A stretch of 35,084 nt of DNA from contig CABQHT010000019.1 in NCBI GenBank assembly GCA_902464035.1, positions 1-35,084 of the forward strand, in the 5' to 3' direction. Below are positions 14,937 to 22,494 of this stretch, one piece after another. Numbering within the stretch: the first letter of the stretch is position 1; each line of letters opens with the position of its first letter. A model generated the notes under the pieces. That model was not told the origin of the DNA, did not search any database, and was given only the letters and a program-made list of their open reading frames with translations. The DNA is from an uncultured Collinsella sp. Lineage in GTDB: Bacteria > Actinomycetota > Coriobacteriia > Coriobacteriales > Coriobacteriaceae. Made by a program: the position numbers and the translations under genes.

Positions 14937-14996
14937 GTTCGAGCTCCCTGTTACGTAATCCGCGAGAACATCTCTCGCACTCTTTGGAGGTTTAAG

Positions 14997-15305
14997 TTGG
15001 CTACCCAGAAGATCCGCATTCGCCTCAAGGGCTATGATCACGAGGTCGTCGATCAGTCCGCGAAGCTCATCGTCGAGACCGCTCAGAAGACCGGTGCTCG
15101 CGTTTCCGGTCCTGTCCCCCTGCCCACCGAGCGCAACCTGTACACGGTTATCCGCTCGCCGCACGTGAACAAGGACTCCCGTGAGCAGTTCGAGATGCGC
15201 ACCCACAAGCGCCTCATCGACATCCTCGACCCCACCTCGGGCACCGTTGATTCGCTCATGCGTCTCGACCTCCCCGCTGGCGTCGACATCGACATCAAGC
15301 TCTAA
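14997..15305 (+). CDS. rpsJ: 30S ribosomal protein S10
   Basis: S10 is a head protein of the 30S subunit and also part of the NusB-S10 antitermination factor. The 102-residue protein starts with TTG after TTTGGAGG. It contains IRIRLKGYDHEVVDQSA, SGPVPLPTERN and HVNKDSREQFEMRTHKR, all characteristic. It normally heads the S10 operon directly before rplC. Here it closes the str operon, is followed by a strong terminator, and lies 13.9 kb from rplC. Confidence 0.98.
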   Translation: MATQKIRIRLKGYDHEVVDQSAKLIVETAQKTGARVSGPVPLPTERNLYTVIRSPHVNKDSREQFEMRTHKRLIDILDPTSGTVDSLMRLDLPAGVDIDIKL

Positions 15306-15326
15306 GCGATATCGCTCATAGCTTAC

Positions 15327-15368
15327 AGAGCCCCGCTGCCATTACGGTAGCGGGGCTCTTTTGTTTTG
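15327..15368 (+). terminator. Intrinsic terminator after rpsJ
   Basis: A 14-bp stem (AGAGCCCCGCTGCC / GGTAGCGGGGCTCT, one wobble, loop ATTAC) is followed by TTTTGTTTT. It separates the str operon from the convergent birA gene. No T run is seen on the minus side, so it probably works only on the plus strand. Confidence 0.92.
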
Positions 15369-15421
15369 CATGATGGGTTTTGACCGCCTGGTAATGCTGC
15401 TGAGTAGGTGGCTGCGGCGCC

Positions 15422-16198
15422 CTATTCGCCCAAGGGGCGCAGCGACGCCTCCTCAAAATGGAAGGATCGCAAGCCGTCTTCCTTTTCGATACACGCGCGT
15501 CCAAAGGTATCGACGGTTTTAAAGATGCCTCGCGCCAGCTCGTCACCGGCAGGGGAGCGAGCGATAACGTGCTTTCCAATCCAATTGAGGTGAGCGACAT
15601 ATTCGCCGTGGACGGGCGCGAGCGGTCCGGCGTTTTCTTCCATGGCGTTGAGCAGATCTGCCCACGCGTCTACAGCGTTTACGACGGTGTGATAGACCTC
15701 ATCGAGGAGCATATCGACGGCGGGAACGTTCTCGTTGAGGTCCGAGAGACCGATTGCCGGCAGGCCACCATCGGGCACCTCTTGGGGCGCATAGTTCACA
15801 TTGACACCAATGCCACAGACGGCGAAAGGTTTGCCTTCGTTATCGCGTGCGGCCTCGACCAGTATGCCGCCGAGTTTGCGTCCACGCGCGACCAGGTCGT
15901 TGGGCCATTTGAGGCCAATCTCGTTTGCAAGACCCTGTTTTTCGAGCGCCTCGAGCACCGCTAGGCCGCTGACGGCAGCAAGACCAGAGTACTTCGCAGG
16001 ATTAACGCATGGACGCAGGACAATCGAAAGCAATAGGTTGCCGGCGGTTGAATCCCACTTGTGGCCGCGCCGGCCGCGTCCTGCTGTCTGAGCCCGGGCG
16101 GCAAGTCCTGTGCCGTGCGGCGCTCCCTGTTTTCCTGCTTCGAGCAGGTCATCGTTGGTCGATCCGGTTACGTCGACTATCGTTAATTTGGCATCCAT
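15422..16198 (-). CDS. birA: Biotin--[acetyl-CoA-carboxylase] ligase, no DNA-binding domain
   Basis: This enzyme activates biotin with ATP and attaches it to the AccB lysine. The 258-residue protein begins at the catalytic domain (VDVTGSTNDDLLEAG) and carries GRGRRGHKWDS, the biotinyl-AMP loop, then GLKWPNDL and KLGGILVE, and a small C-terminal SH3-like domain. It lacks the N-terminal helix-turn-helix of E. coli BirA, so it should not repress biotin genes. The start ATG (complement of 16196-16198) follows AGGAGGT on the minus strand. It is divergent from the fab/acc operon, whose accB product is its substrate, and shares a control region with fabH. Confidence 0.95.
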   Translation of the reverse strand: MDAKLTIVDVTGSTNDDLLEAGKQGAPHGTGLAARAQTAGRGRRGHKWDSTAGNLLLSIVLRPCVNPAKYSGLAAVSGLAVLEALEKQGLANEIGLKWPNDLVARGRKLGGILVEAARDNEGKPFAVCGIGVNVNYAPQEVPDGGLPAIGLSDLNENVPAVDMLLDEVYHTVVNAVDAWADLLNAMEENAGPLAPVHGEYVAHLNWIGKHVIARSPAGDELARGIFKTVDTFGRACIEKEDGLRSFHFEEASLRPLGE

Positions 16199-16292
16199 AA
16201 CGGCTGCTACCTCCTAAGTTAATAAAGCAATCGTGCAATGGTGTCGAGAGATAGACACAATGTGAAGCCTTTGTCGCATTTGGACAATTTAA

Positions 16293-16358
16293 TGTTAACA
16301 CGTCAACAACGACTAAATTGCGCTATCCTCTCTTGGTCGATGTAAACACGTCAACAAC
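16293..16358 (+). promoter_or_regulatory. fabH promoter with duplicated operator-like site
   Basis: TGTTAACACGTCAACAAC (16293-16310) recurs as TGTAAACACGTCAACAAC (16341-16358), 17 of 18 identical, 48 bases apart. The first copy is itself a near-dyad, GTTAAC-AC-GTCAAC. Between them TATCCT (16324-16329) is a good -10, identical to that of rpsL. The first copy would cover the -35 and the second would begin just after the transcription start. This is a classical repressor layout. The sites do not match the FapR, FabT or FadR consensus known to me. Confidence 0.6.
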
Positions 16359-16374
16359 TCAAAGGAGGTTAGTG

Positions 16375-17334
16375 ATGGGTTTCACGATTCTTGGAACAGG
16401 CTCGGCGCTTCCTGAGCGCAGTGTTTCCAATGACGAGCTGTCCGAGTTTCTCGATACCTCGGATGAGTGGATTTTTACTCGCACAGGTATCAAGAGCCGC
16501 CATGTGTGCACCACCGAGTCACTCGACGACCTTGCCGTAGCGGCGAGCGAGCGGGCACTCCAGGTGTCCGGAATCGACGCGAGCCAGCTGGATCTGATCG
16601 TCTGCTCGACAACGACGGGTGACCATCTTGTTCCCGCTGAGGCGTGTGCCGTTGCTGAGCGACTTGGCGCGACGTGCCCTGCCTTCGATGTCTCGGCGGC
16701 CTGCGCCGGCTTCGTATTCGCGCTCGATGTCGCCGAGGGCTATATCGCCCGCGGCCGTGCCGAGCGCGTGCTTGTCGTTGCCGCCGAGCAGATGACGCGC
16801 GCGCTTGACTGGACCGATCGCGCCACCTGCGTGCTCTTTGGCGATGGGGCAGGCGCCGCAGTGATTGGGGCTGGGGGAGACAGCCCCCTTGCCGTTGAGC
16901 TTTCGACGGCGCCCGACGTCGAGACGTTGCGCGTTCCCGGTCTGGTCGGCACCTCGCCGTTTAAGGCCTCCGCAGATAGCGAGAGCGTGCTGTCCATGAA
17001 TGGCCGCCGCGTGTTCAAGTTCGGCGTCAATGCCATCTGCGACACGGTCAACAAGCTCGCCTGCGACGCGAGTATCGCGGTCGAGGACATCGACCATTTT
17101 GTATTCCATCAGGCTAACGAACGAATCCTGAGTCAGGCGGTCAAGCGCCTCGGTGTGCCAGACAGGCGCGTGGTTCGAACGCTGCGCGAGACCGGCAACA
17201 TTTCGAGCGCATGCATTCCGCTTGCCCTCGACCGGCTGGCAAACGCCGGTGCACTTCACACGGGCGACACCATCGCCCTCGTTGGATTTGGCGCCGGTCT
17301 GGATATAGGTGGCTATCTACTTCGTTGGAAGTAG
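16375..17334 (+). CDS. fabH: 3-oxoacyl-ACP synthase III
   Basis: FabH starts fatty acid chains by condensing an acyl-CoA with malonyl-ACP. From ATG 16375 the protein has 319 residues. A longer in-frame reading from 16318 would run through the promoter and is rejected, since AAAGGAGG (16361-16368) is 6 bases before 16375. The catalytic triad is visible: Cys110 in VSAACAGF, His in HQANERIL, and Asn in ETGNISSA. It leads a tightly packed operon of ten fatty acid genes and is the natural point for feedback control, consistent with the operator repeats just upstream. Confidence 0.96.
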   Translation: MGFTILGTGSALPERSVSNDELSEFLDTSDEWIFTRTGIKSRHVCTTESLDDLAVAASERALQVSGIDASQLDLIVCSTTTGDHLVPAEACAVAERLGATCPAFDVSAACAGFVFALDVAEGYIARGRAERVLVVAAEQMTRALDWTDRATCVLFGDGAGAAVIGAGGDSPLAVELSTAPDVETLRVPGLVGTSPFKASADSESVLSMNGRRVFKFGVNAICDTVNKLACDASIAVEDIDHFVFHQANERILSQAVKRLGVPDRRVVRTLRETGNISSACIPLALDRLANAGALHTGDTIALVGFGAGLDIGGYLLRWK

Positions 17335-17386
17335 TCGCACATAGGAAATAAAAACGCCCTTAGGGCACAAACAAAGGAGAACTACC

Positions 17387-17623
17387 ATGGCAGATCAGAA
17401 GACCTTCGAGCGCGTTTGCGATGTTATCCGCGAGACCGCCGGTCTTGACGACGTCGAGATGAAGCCCGAGTCCACGCTCGAGGAGATTGGTCTCGACAGC
17501 CTGGGCACCGTCGAGATCCTCGTCGCCGTCGAGGACGAGTTTGGCATCCAGCTCGATACCGAGGAGAACCCCAAGACGGTCGGCGAGTTCGCCGATACGG
17601 TCGAGGCGGCATTGGAGAAGTAG
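17387..17623 (+). CDS. acpP: Acyl carrier protein
   Basis: AcpP carries growing acyl chains on a phosphopantetheine arm. The 78-residue acidic protein has the attachment Ser38 in GLDSLGTVEI and the usual four-helix pattern (predicted from the sequence, not modelled). Start ATG follows AAAGGAG. It is second in the fab operon, 52 bases after fabH; that gap contains a small GCCCTTAGGGC palindrome. fabK follows after 2 bases. Confidence 0.96.
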   Translation: MADQKTFERVCDVIRETAGLDDVEMKPESTLEEIGLDSLGTVEILVAVEDEFGIQLDTEENPKTVGEFADTVEAALEK

Positions 17624-17625
17624 AG

Positions 17626-18570
17626 ATGCTCAAGACTCCTCTCTGCGATCTGCTCGGCATCGAAAAGCCCGTGTTCCAGGGCGGTATGGCCTGGATCGCC
17701 GACGCCTCGCTGGCGTCCGCAGTGTCCGAGGCGGGCGGCTTAGGGATTATCGCGGCCATGAACGCCGACGCCAACTGGCTGCGCGACCAGATTCATGAGC
17801 TGCGCGCCAGGACGGATAAGCCCTTTGGCGTCAACGTCATGCTCATGAGCCCGTTTGCCGACGAGGTCGCGCGGGTCGTGATTGACGAGCGGGTGCCGGT
17901 CGTCGTGACGGGTGCCGGCAATCCCACCAAGTACATGAAGGCGTGGAACGAGGCGGGCATCAAGGTCATCCCGGTCGTTGCCTCGGTGGCGCTGGCGCGC
18001 CTCGTGGCGCGTCGTGGAGCCACTGCCGTGGTTGCCGAGGGTACCGAATCGGGCGGCCATATTGGCGAGACCTCGACGATGGCACTGGTGCCGCAGGTTG
18101 TTGATGCGGTCGATATTCCCGTGGTTGCGGCTGGCGGTATCGCCGATGGCCGCGGCGTGGCGGCCGCCTTTATGCTGGGCGCCGCCGGCGTGCAGGTGGG
18201 TACGCGCTTTCTGATCGCAGATGAGTGCACCGTATCGGAGCAGTACAAGGAGATGGTCCTGAAGGCCAACGACACCTCGACGCGTGCGACCGGCCGCTCG
18301 ACGGGACACCCGGTGCGTGCCCTCAAGAGCCCCTTCACCAACGCCTACGCCAAGAGCGAGGCGGCGGGCGTAAGCGTCGAGGAGCTCGGGGCCATGGGCA
18401 CGGGCGCCCTTCGCAAGGCCGCCAAGGACGGCAATTACGAAGAGGGCTCGTTTTTGTGTGGACAGATTGCAGGCATGGTCAACGAGCGCCAAAGTGCACG
18501 TGAAATCGTTGACGACCTGGTCGATGGCGCCGAGCACGTCCTGAAGGGTGCGTGCGCATGGGTGGCGTAG
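17626..18570 (+). CDS. fabK: Enoyl-ACP reductase II (FMN-dependent, FabK type)
   Basis: FabK reduces enoyl-ACP, the last step of each elongation cycle, and is unrelated to the triclosan-sensitive FabI. The 314-residue TIM-barrel protein begins LKTPLCDLLGIEKPVFQGGM and contains GGLGIIAAMNAD, VVVTGAGNP, AEGTESGGHIG and VVAAGGIADGRG, which form the FMN site of the nitronate-monooxygenase/FabK family. Position between acpP and fabD is exactly that of fabK in streptococci, which makes FabK more likely than nitronate monooxygenase. No fabI is in the window. fabD overlaps the 3' end by 13 bases. Confidence 0.92.
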   Translation: MLKTPLCDLLGIEKPVFQGGMAWIADASLASAVSEAGGLGIIAAMNADANWLRDQIHELRARTDKPFGVNVMLMSPFADEVARVVIDERVPVVVTGAGNPTKYMKAWNEAGIKVIPVVASVALARLVARRGATAVVAEGTESGGHIGETSTMALVPQVVDAVDIPVVAAGGIADGRGVAAAFMLGAAGVQVGTRFLIADECTVSEQYKEMVLKANDTSTRATGRSTGHPVRALKSPFTNAYAKSEAAGVSVEELGAMGTGALRKAAKDGNYEEGSFLCGQIAGMVNERQSAREIVDDLVDGAEHVLKGACAWVA

Positions 18571-19484
18571 CGTTTCTGTTTGCCGGCCAGGGCGCCCAGC
18601 ACCCCGCGATGGGCGTCGACCTGATCGAGGCATCGCCGGCGGCCGCCGAGGTGTTCGCCATTGCCGACGAGGTGCGCCCGGGGACCAGTGAGCAGTGCCG
18701 AAGCGCCTCCAAGGAGGAACTCTCGCAGACCGAGAACACGCAGCCGTGCGTGTTCGTTCACGATCTGGCAGCGGCTGCCGCCCTGCGTGAGCGCGGCGTG
18801 GTACCTGCCGCCTGTGCGGGTTTTTCGCTTGGCGAGGTCGCCGCGCTCACCTTTGCGGGGGCGTTCGATACGCGAGCGGGCTTTGAACTCGTGTGCGAGC
18901 GCGCGGCGCTGATGGCCGCGGCTGCCGAGCGCCATCCGGGCGGCATGCGCGCCGTCATCAAGCTCGATGCGGCGCAAGTCGAGAACCTGGCAAAACAGGC
19001 CGGCGAGGACTGCTGGCCGGTCAACTACAACAGTCCGCAGCAGACGGTTGTTGCCGGAGCGCCCGAGGCGCTGCAGGAGCTCGACGTCCTAGTAAAAGAG
19101 GCTGGCGGCCGCGCTATGAAAGTCGCGGTGTCGGGCGCATTTCATAGCCCCTATATGGCCGAGGCGACTGAGGGGCTGGCGACGTATATCCAAGCCGACC
19201 ACGCGCCGTCACCGCTGCTGATTCCGGTCATGGCAAACATGACGGCGGCGCCCTATCCGGCGGACCCGCGAGCGGCATCGGATGTCTTGGCCAATCAGGT
19301 GAGTCATGCCGTTCGTTGGGTCGACACGCTGCATACTCTGCAGAATCAGGGCATCGACACGTTTATTGAGGTCGGCCCTGGCAAAACGCTGTCGGGCCTG
19401 GTCAAGCGTACGCTGAGCGACGTTCGCGTGTATTCGTGCGAAACGGCCGAGCAGGTCGCAGCTATTGCCGACGAGCTCGCATAG
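18558..19484 (+). CDS. fabD: Malonyl-CoA:ACP transacylase
   Basis: FabD moves malonyl from CoA to AcpP. From ATG 18558 it has 308 residues; the upstream in-frame GTG 18552 is only 3 bases after GAAGGG and is less likely. It shows FAGQGAQ near the N-terminus, the nucleophile Ser90 in GFSLGE, GAFHSPYM with the catalytic His, and EVGPGKTLSGL. The residue before the nucleophile is Phe, where proteobacterial enzymes have His (GHSLGE); Firmicutes enzymes often also depart from His here. It overlaps fabK, so the two are probably coupled in translation. Confidence 0.95.
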   Translation: MGGVAFLFAGQGAQHPAMGVDLIEASPAAAEVFAIADEVRPGTSEQCRSASKEELSQTENTQPCVFVHDLAAAAALRERGVVPAACAGFSLGEVAALTFAGAFDTRAGFELVCERAALMAAAAERHPGGMRAVIKLDAAQVENLAKQAGEDCWPVNYNSPQQTVVAGAPEALQELDVLVKEAGGRAMKVAVSGAFHSPYMAEATEGLATYIQADHAPSPLLIPVMANMTAAPYPADPRAASDVLANQVSHAVRWVDTLHTLQNQGIDTFIEVGPGKTLSGLVKRTLSDVRVYSCETAEQVAAIADELA

Positions 19485-19514
19485 TCCACAGGGCTGTAAC
19501 CCGAAAGGAATGAC

Positions 19515-20288
19515 ATGGGCAACTTGAACAACGGCGCGCTCGAGCGCAACGACTCACGTCGCGTGGCACTGGTCACGGGCGGCTCGCGGGGTATCGGCCG
19601 CGCCTGCGCTGTCGGTCTGGCGGAGGACGGCTTTGATATCGCCGTCGTCTATGCCGGCAGCGTCGATGCGGCGCGCAAGACGTGCGAAGCCTGTGAGGCG
19701 GTTGGCGCCACGGCACGCGCATATCAATGCGACGTGGCCGATCCCGCTGCCGTCAACGCGTGCGTGGAAGCGGTCCTCAACGACTTTGGTTCCATTTGGG
19801 CGCTCGTCAACAACGCCGGCATCACCCGCGATGGCCTGCTCATGCGCATGGGCGATGACGCATTCGATCGCGTGCTCGATGTCAATCTCAAGGGAACATT
19901 CAACATGACGCGCGCGCTCACCAAGACCTTTATGCGCCAGCGCGGCGGTTGCGTCGTCAACATGAGCTCGGTCGTGGGCCTGATGGGCAATGCCGGGCAA
20001 GCCAACTACGCTGCTTCCAAGGCAGGCGTGATAGGGCTTACCAAGGCGGTGGCGCGCGAGCTTGCGCCTCGTGGCGTACGAGCGAACGCGGTCGCCCCCG
20101 GGTTTGTCGAGACAGATATGACGGCAAAGCTCTCGGAGAAGGTGCGTACGGCAACCGAGGAACAGATTCCCCTTAAGCGCATGGCACGTCCCGAGGAAGT
20201 GGCCGGCGTGGTGCGCTTTTTAGCGAGCGATGCGGCTGCTTACATTACGGGCGAGGTCGTGCGCGTCGACGGCGGAATGGCGATGTAG
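19515..20288 (+). CDS. fabG: 3-oxoacyl-ACP reductase
   Basis: FabG reduces 3-oxoacyl-ACP with NADPH. The 257-residue short-chain dehydrogenase has the Rossmann motif VTGGSRGIGRACA, NNAGITRDGLLMRM, the catalytic Ser in NMSSVVG and the YAASK Tyr/Lys pair, then PGFVETDMT and a GGMAM C-terminus. About 12 residues precede the usual start of the fold (MGNLNNGALERN). ATG 19515 follows GAAAGGA. It lies between fabD and fabF in the fab operon, which makes FabG far more likely than another SDR. Confidence 0.96.
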   Translation: MGNLNNGALERNDSRRVALVTGGSRGIGRACAVGLAEDGFDIAVVYAGSVDAARKTCEACEAVGATARAYQCDVADPAAVNACVEAVLNDFGSIWALVNNAGITRDGLLMRMGDDAFDRVLDVNLKGTFNMTRALTKTFMRQRGGCVVNMSSVVGLMGNAGQANYAASKAGVIGLTKAVARELAPRGVRANAVAPGFVETDMTAKLSEKVRTATEEQIPLKRMARPEEVAGVVRFLASDAAAYITGEVVRVDGGMAM

Positions 20289-20327
20289 AAACCAGGGCCG
20301 AAGAACGGCTTGGATGAGGAGACCATG

Positions 20328-21575
20328 ATGGAACAGAGAGTTGCAATCACCGGCATCGGTGCCGTATCGCCGCTCGGCAACACCGCGCTTGCCACCTGGG
20401 CGGCCATGTGCGCCGGGACCTGTGGCATCGGCCCGATCACGCACTTCGATACCGATGCGTTTACCGTCAAGGTGGCGGCCGAAGTCAAGGGCTTTGACGG
20501 CAACGAGTACTTTGGCAAGCGTGACGCCAAGCATCTGGACCCCTGCGTTCAGTTTGCGATGGCGGCTTCGGACGAGGCAATGCACGATGCGGGCTTTGAT
20601 GTCGAAGGCGCCATCGATCGTGAGCGCCTGGGCGTCTACGTGGGCTCGGGCGTGGGCGGCATGACGACGCTCGTCGACAACGTCCACACGATCGCCGATC
20701 GTGGACCTCGCCGCGCATCGCCCTATATGATTGCGATGATGATCCCCAACATGGCTTCGGGCAATATCGCGATCCGCCACAAGGCAAAGGGACCGACCCT
20801 GCCAGTCGTGACTGCTTGCGCGACCTCGGCCCATGCGGTGGGCGAGGCGTTCCGCGCCATCAAGCACGGCTATGCCGACGCGATCCTCGCGGGCGGCGCC
20901 GAGGCGGCCATTATCCCCGATGCCGTTGCAGGCTTTACGTCCTGCCGCGCATTGACCACCAACCCCGATCCTGCGACGGCTTGCCGCCCGTTCGATGCAG
21001 ACCGCGACGGCTTTGTGATGGGCGAGGGCGCTTGCGTGCTGGTACTCGAGAGCATGGAACATGCGCAGGCGCGCGGTGCGCACATTTATGCCGAGGTCGT
21101 GGGCTACGGCAACACCGATGATGCTTATCACATCACGAGTCCCGATCCCGAGGCTGCCGGCATTGCCCGCGCGATATCGCTGGCGGTGGCCGAGGGCGAC
21201 GTCAAGCCTTCCGAGGGCCTCTACATCAATGCCCACGGCACCTCGACCAAGCTTAATGATTCGTCCGAGACGGCGGGCATTAAGCGAGCGCTCGGCGAGG
21301 ACGCGGCGCGCGCCGCACATGTCTCGTCGACCAAGTCGATGACGGGGCACATGATCGGTGCCACGGGGGCCATCGAGGTCATGGCCTGCGCCATGGCACT
21401 CGAGCAGGGCGTGGTGCCGCCGACCATTAACTACCACACGCCCGATTCCGCCTGCGATCTTGATTACACGCCCAATCGCGCGGTTCGCGCCGACCTTACC
21501 TGGGCGCTTTCGACCAACCTGGGCTTTGGCGGGCACAACGCCGCCATCGCGCTGCGTAGATATACGAGGAGCTAG
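20328..21575 (+). CDS. fabF: 3-oxoacyl-ACP synthase II
   Basis: FabF condenses malonyl-ACP with acyl-ACP for chain elongation. From ATG 20328, 6 bases after GAGGAG, it has 415 residues; ATG 20325 and TTG 20310 are possible but less well spaced. The Cys-His-His catalytic set is visible in VTACATSAHAVGEA, NAHGTSTKLND and KSMTGHMIGATGA, and GFGGHNA lies near the C-terminus. It begins VAITGIGAVSPLGN as is typical. It is sixth in the operon and accB starts 3 bases later. Confidence 0.96.
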   Translation: MEQRVAITGIGAVSPLGNTALATWAAMCAGTCGIGPITHFDTDAFTVKVAAEVKGFDGNEYFGKRDAKHLDPCVQFAMAASDEAMHDAGFDVEGAIDRERLGVYVGSGVGGMTTLVDNVHTIADRGPRRASPYMIAMMIPNMASGNIAIRHKAKGPTLPVVTACATSAHAVGEAFRAIKHGYADAILAGGAEAAIIPDAVAGFTSCRALTTNPDPATACRPFDADRDGFVMGEGACVLVLESMEHAQARGAHIYAEVVGYGNTDDAYHITSPDPEAAGIARAISLAVAEGDVKPSEGLYINAHGTSTKLNDSSETAGIKRALGEDAARAAHVSSTKSMTGHMIGATGAIEVMACAMALEQGVVPPTINYHTPDSACDLDYTPNRAVRADLTWALSTNLGFGGHNAAIALRRYTRS

Positions 21576-21578
21576 AGC

Positions 21579-22052
21579 ATGGATTCCAAAAGACTTGCCG
21601 AGATAGCCGATGTGATGGAGGACCGCGGCCTTACGCGCGTACGTGTTGAGGAGCCCGATGGCACCGCGGTCGAACTCGAGCGCGCGAGTGCCGCGCAGCC
21701 GGTTGCCGTGCCCGTGCCTATGCCGGGTGCCGTGGCCGCTCAAGTTGCAGCTCCCACAGTCGCGCCTGCCGCACCGGAACCCGCCACGCAGACACCTGCC
21801 GCCGCGCCGGAGCCCAAGGGCACCGAGGTGACTGCTCCCATGGTGGGCGTCTTCTATGCTGCCCCTGCGCCGGGCGACGAGCCGTTTGTGCGCGTGGGCT
21901 CCAAGGTCAAGGCCGGCGAGACCCTCTGCATCATCGAGGCCATGAAGGTTCTCAACGAGGTGACGGCCGAGGCAGACGGTGAGGTGCTCGAGATCTGCGT
22001 GGCCGACGGCGACCTCGTGGAGTTTGGCAGCTGCCTCATGAGGATCGGATAG
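21579..22052 (+). CDS. accB: Biotin carboxyl carrier protein of acetyl-CoA carboxylase
   Basis: AccB carries carboxybiotin between AccC and the carboxyltransferase. The 157-residue protein has a short N-terminal helical part, an Ala/Pro/Val-rich flexible linker (about residues 45-85) and a C-terminal biotinyl domain. The acceptor lysine is in IIEAMKVLNEV; the more common form is AMKM. The domain begins VTAPMVGVFYAAPAPG. It is the substrate of the BirA encoded upstream. It starts 3 bases after the fabF stop and fabZ follows within 10 bases. Confidence 0.96.
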   Translation: MDSKRLAEIADVMEDRGLTRVRVEEPDGTAVELERASAAQPVAVPVPMPGAVAAQVAAPTVAPAAPEPATQTPAAAPEPKGTEVTAPMVGVFYAAPAPGDEPFVRVGSKVKAGETLCIIEAMKVLNEVTAEADGEVLEICVADGDLVEFGSCLMRIG

Positions 22053-22061
22053 GTGATATCC

Positions 22062-22484
22062 ATGAACAAAGAAGAGCTCAAGAAGCTATTACCGCATCGC
22101 GAGCCGATGCTTTTGCTCGACGAAGCCGAGCTGGTGGGCGACGAGGCCCACGGCAAGATCACGATTACAGGCGACGAGTACTTTTTGCAGGGACATTTTC
22201 CGGGAAACCCGGTCGTTCCCGGCGTGATTCAGTGCGAGATGCTCGCCCAGAACTGCTGCGTGCTGCTGGTGGGCGATGAGGAGGCGCGCGGCGCGACGCC
22301 GTTCTACACGAGTCTGGACAAGGTGCGCTTTAAGCGTCCGGTGCGCCCGGGCGACACGGTGGATCTAGTGTGCTCCATCACGCGTGCGCGAGGGCCGTTC
22401 CGCTTTGCGACGGGTGCTGCGAGCGTCAACGGTGAGGTTTGCTGCCGCGCCGATATGTCTTTTGCACTCATGCACGAAAGTTAA
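22062..22484 (+). CDS. fabZ: 3-hydroxyacyl-ACP dehydratase
   Basis: FabZ removes water from 3-hydroxyacyl-ACP. The 140-residue hotdog-fold protein has LLPHREPMLLLDE near the N-terminus and the active-site motif GHFPGNPVVPGV, followed by CEMLAQN. ATG 22062 follows AGGTGA by 5 bases; the in-frame GTG 22053 would add three residues (MIS) and lacks a well-placed site. Its place between accB and accC is the same as in the streptococcal fab operon. Confidence 0.95.
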   Translation: MNKEELKKLLPHREPMLLLDEAELVGDEAHGKITITGDEYFLQGHFPGNPVVPGVIQCEMLAQNCCVLLVGDEEARGATPFYTSLDKVRFKRPVRPGDTVDLVCSITRARGPFRFATGAASVNGEVCCRADMSFALMHES

Positions 22485-22494
22485 GGAAGGCTCC

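Noticed and set aside
12819..15206. 795-codon open frame on the minus strand
   Set aside because: Shadow of fusA and rpsJ, which are certain genes; no ribosome site or recognisable domain.
16318..16374. Longer N-terminus for fabH
   Set aside because: The extra 19 codons would lie over the -10 and second operator, and the clear AAAGGAGG supports ATG 16375.
20220..21743. 507-codon open frame on the minus strand
   Set aside because: Shadow of fabF and accB; both plus-strand genes have complete catalytic motifs.
22384..22494. Longer N-terminus for accC
   Set aside because: It overlaps fabZ in another frame and adds no family sequence; AAGGAAGG supports ATG 22495.
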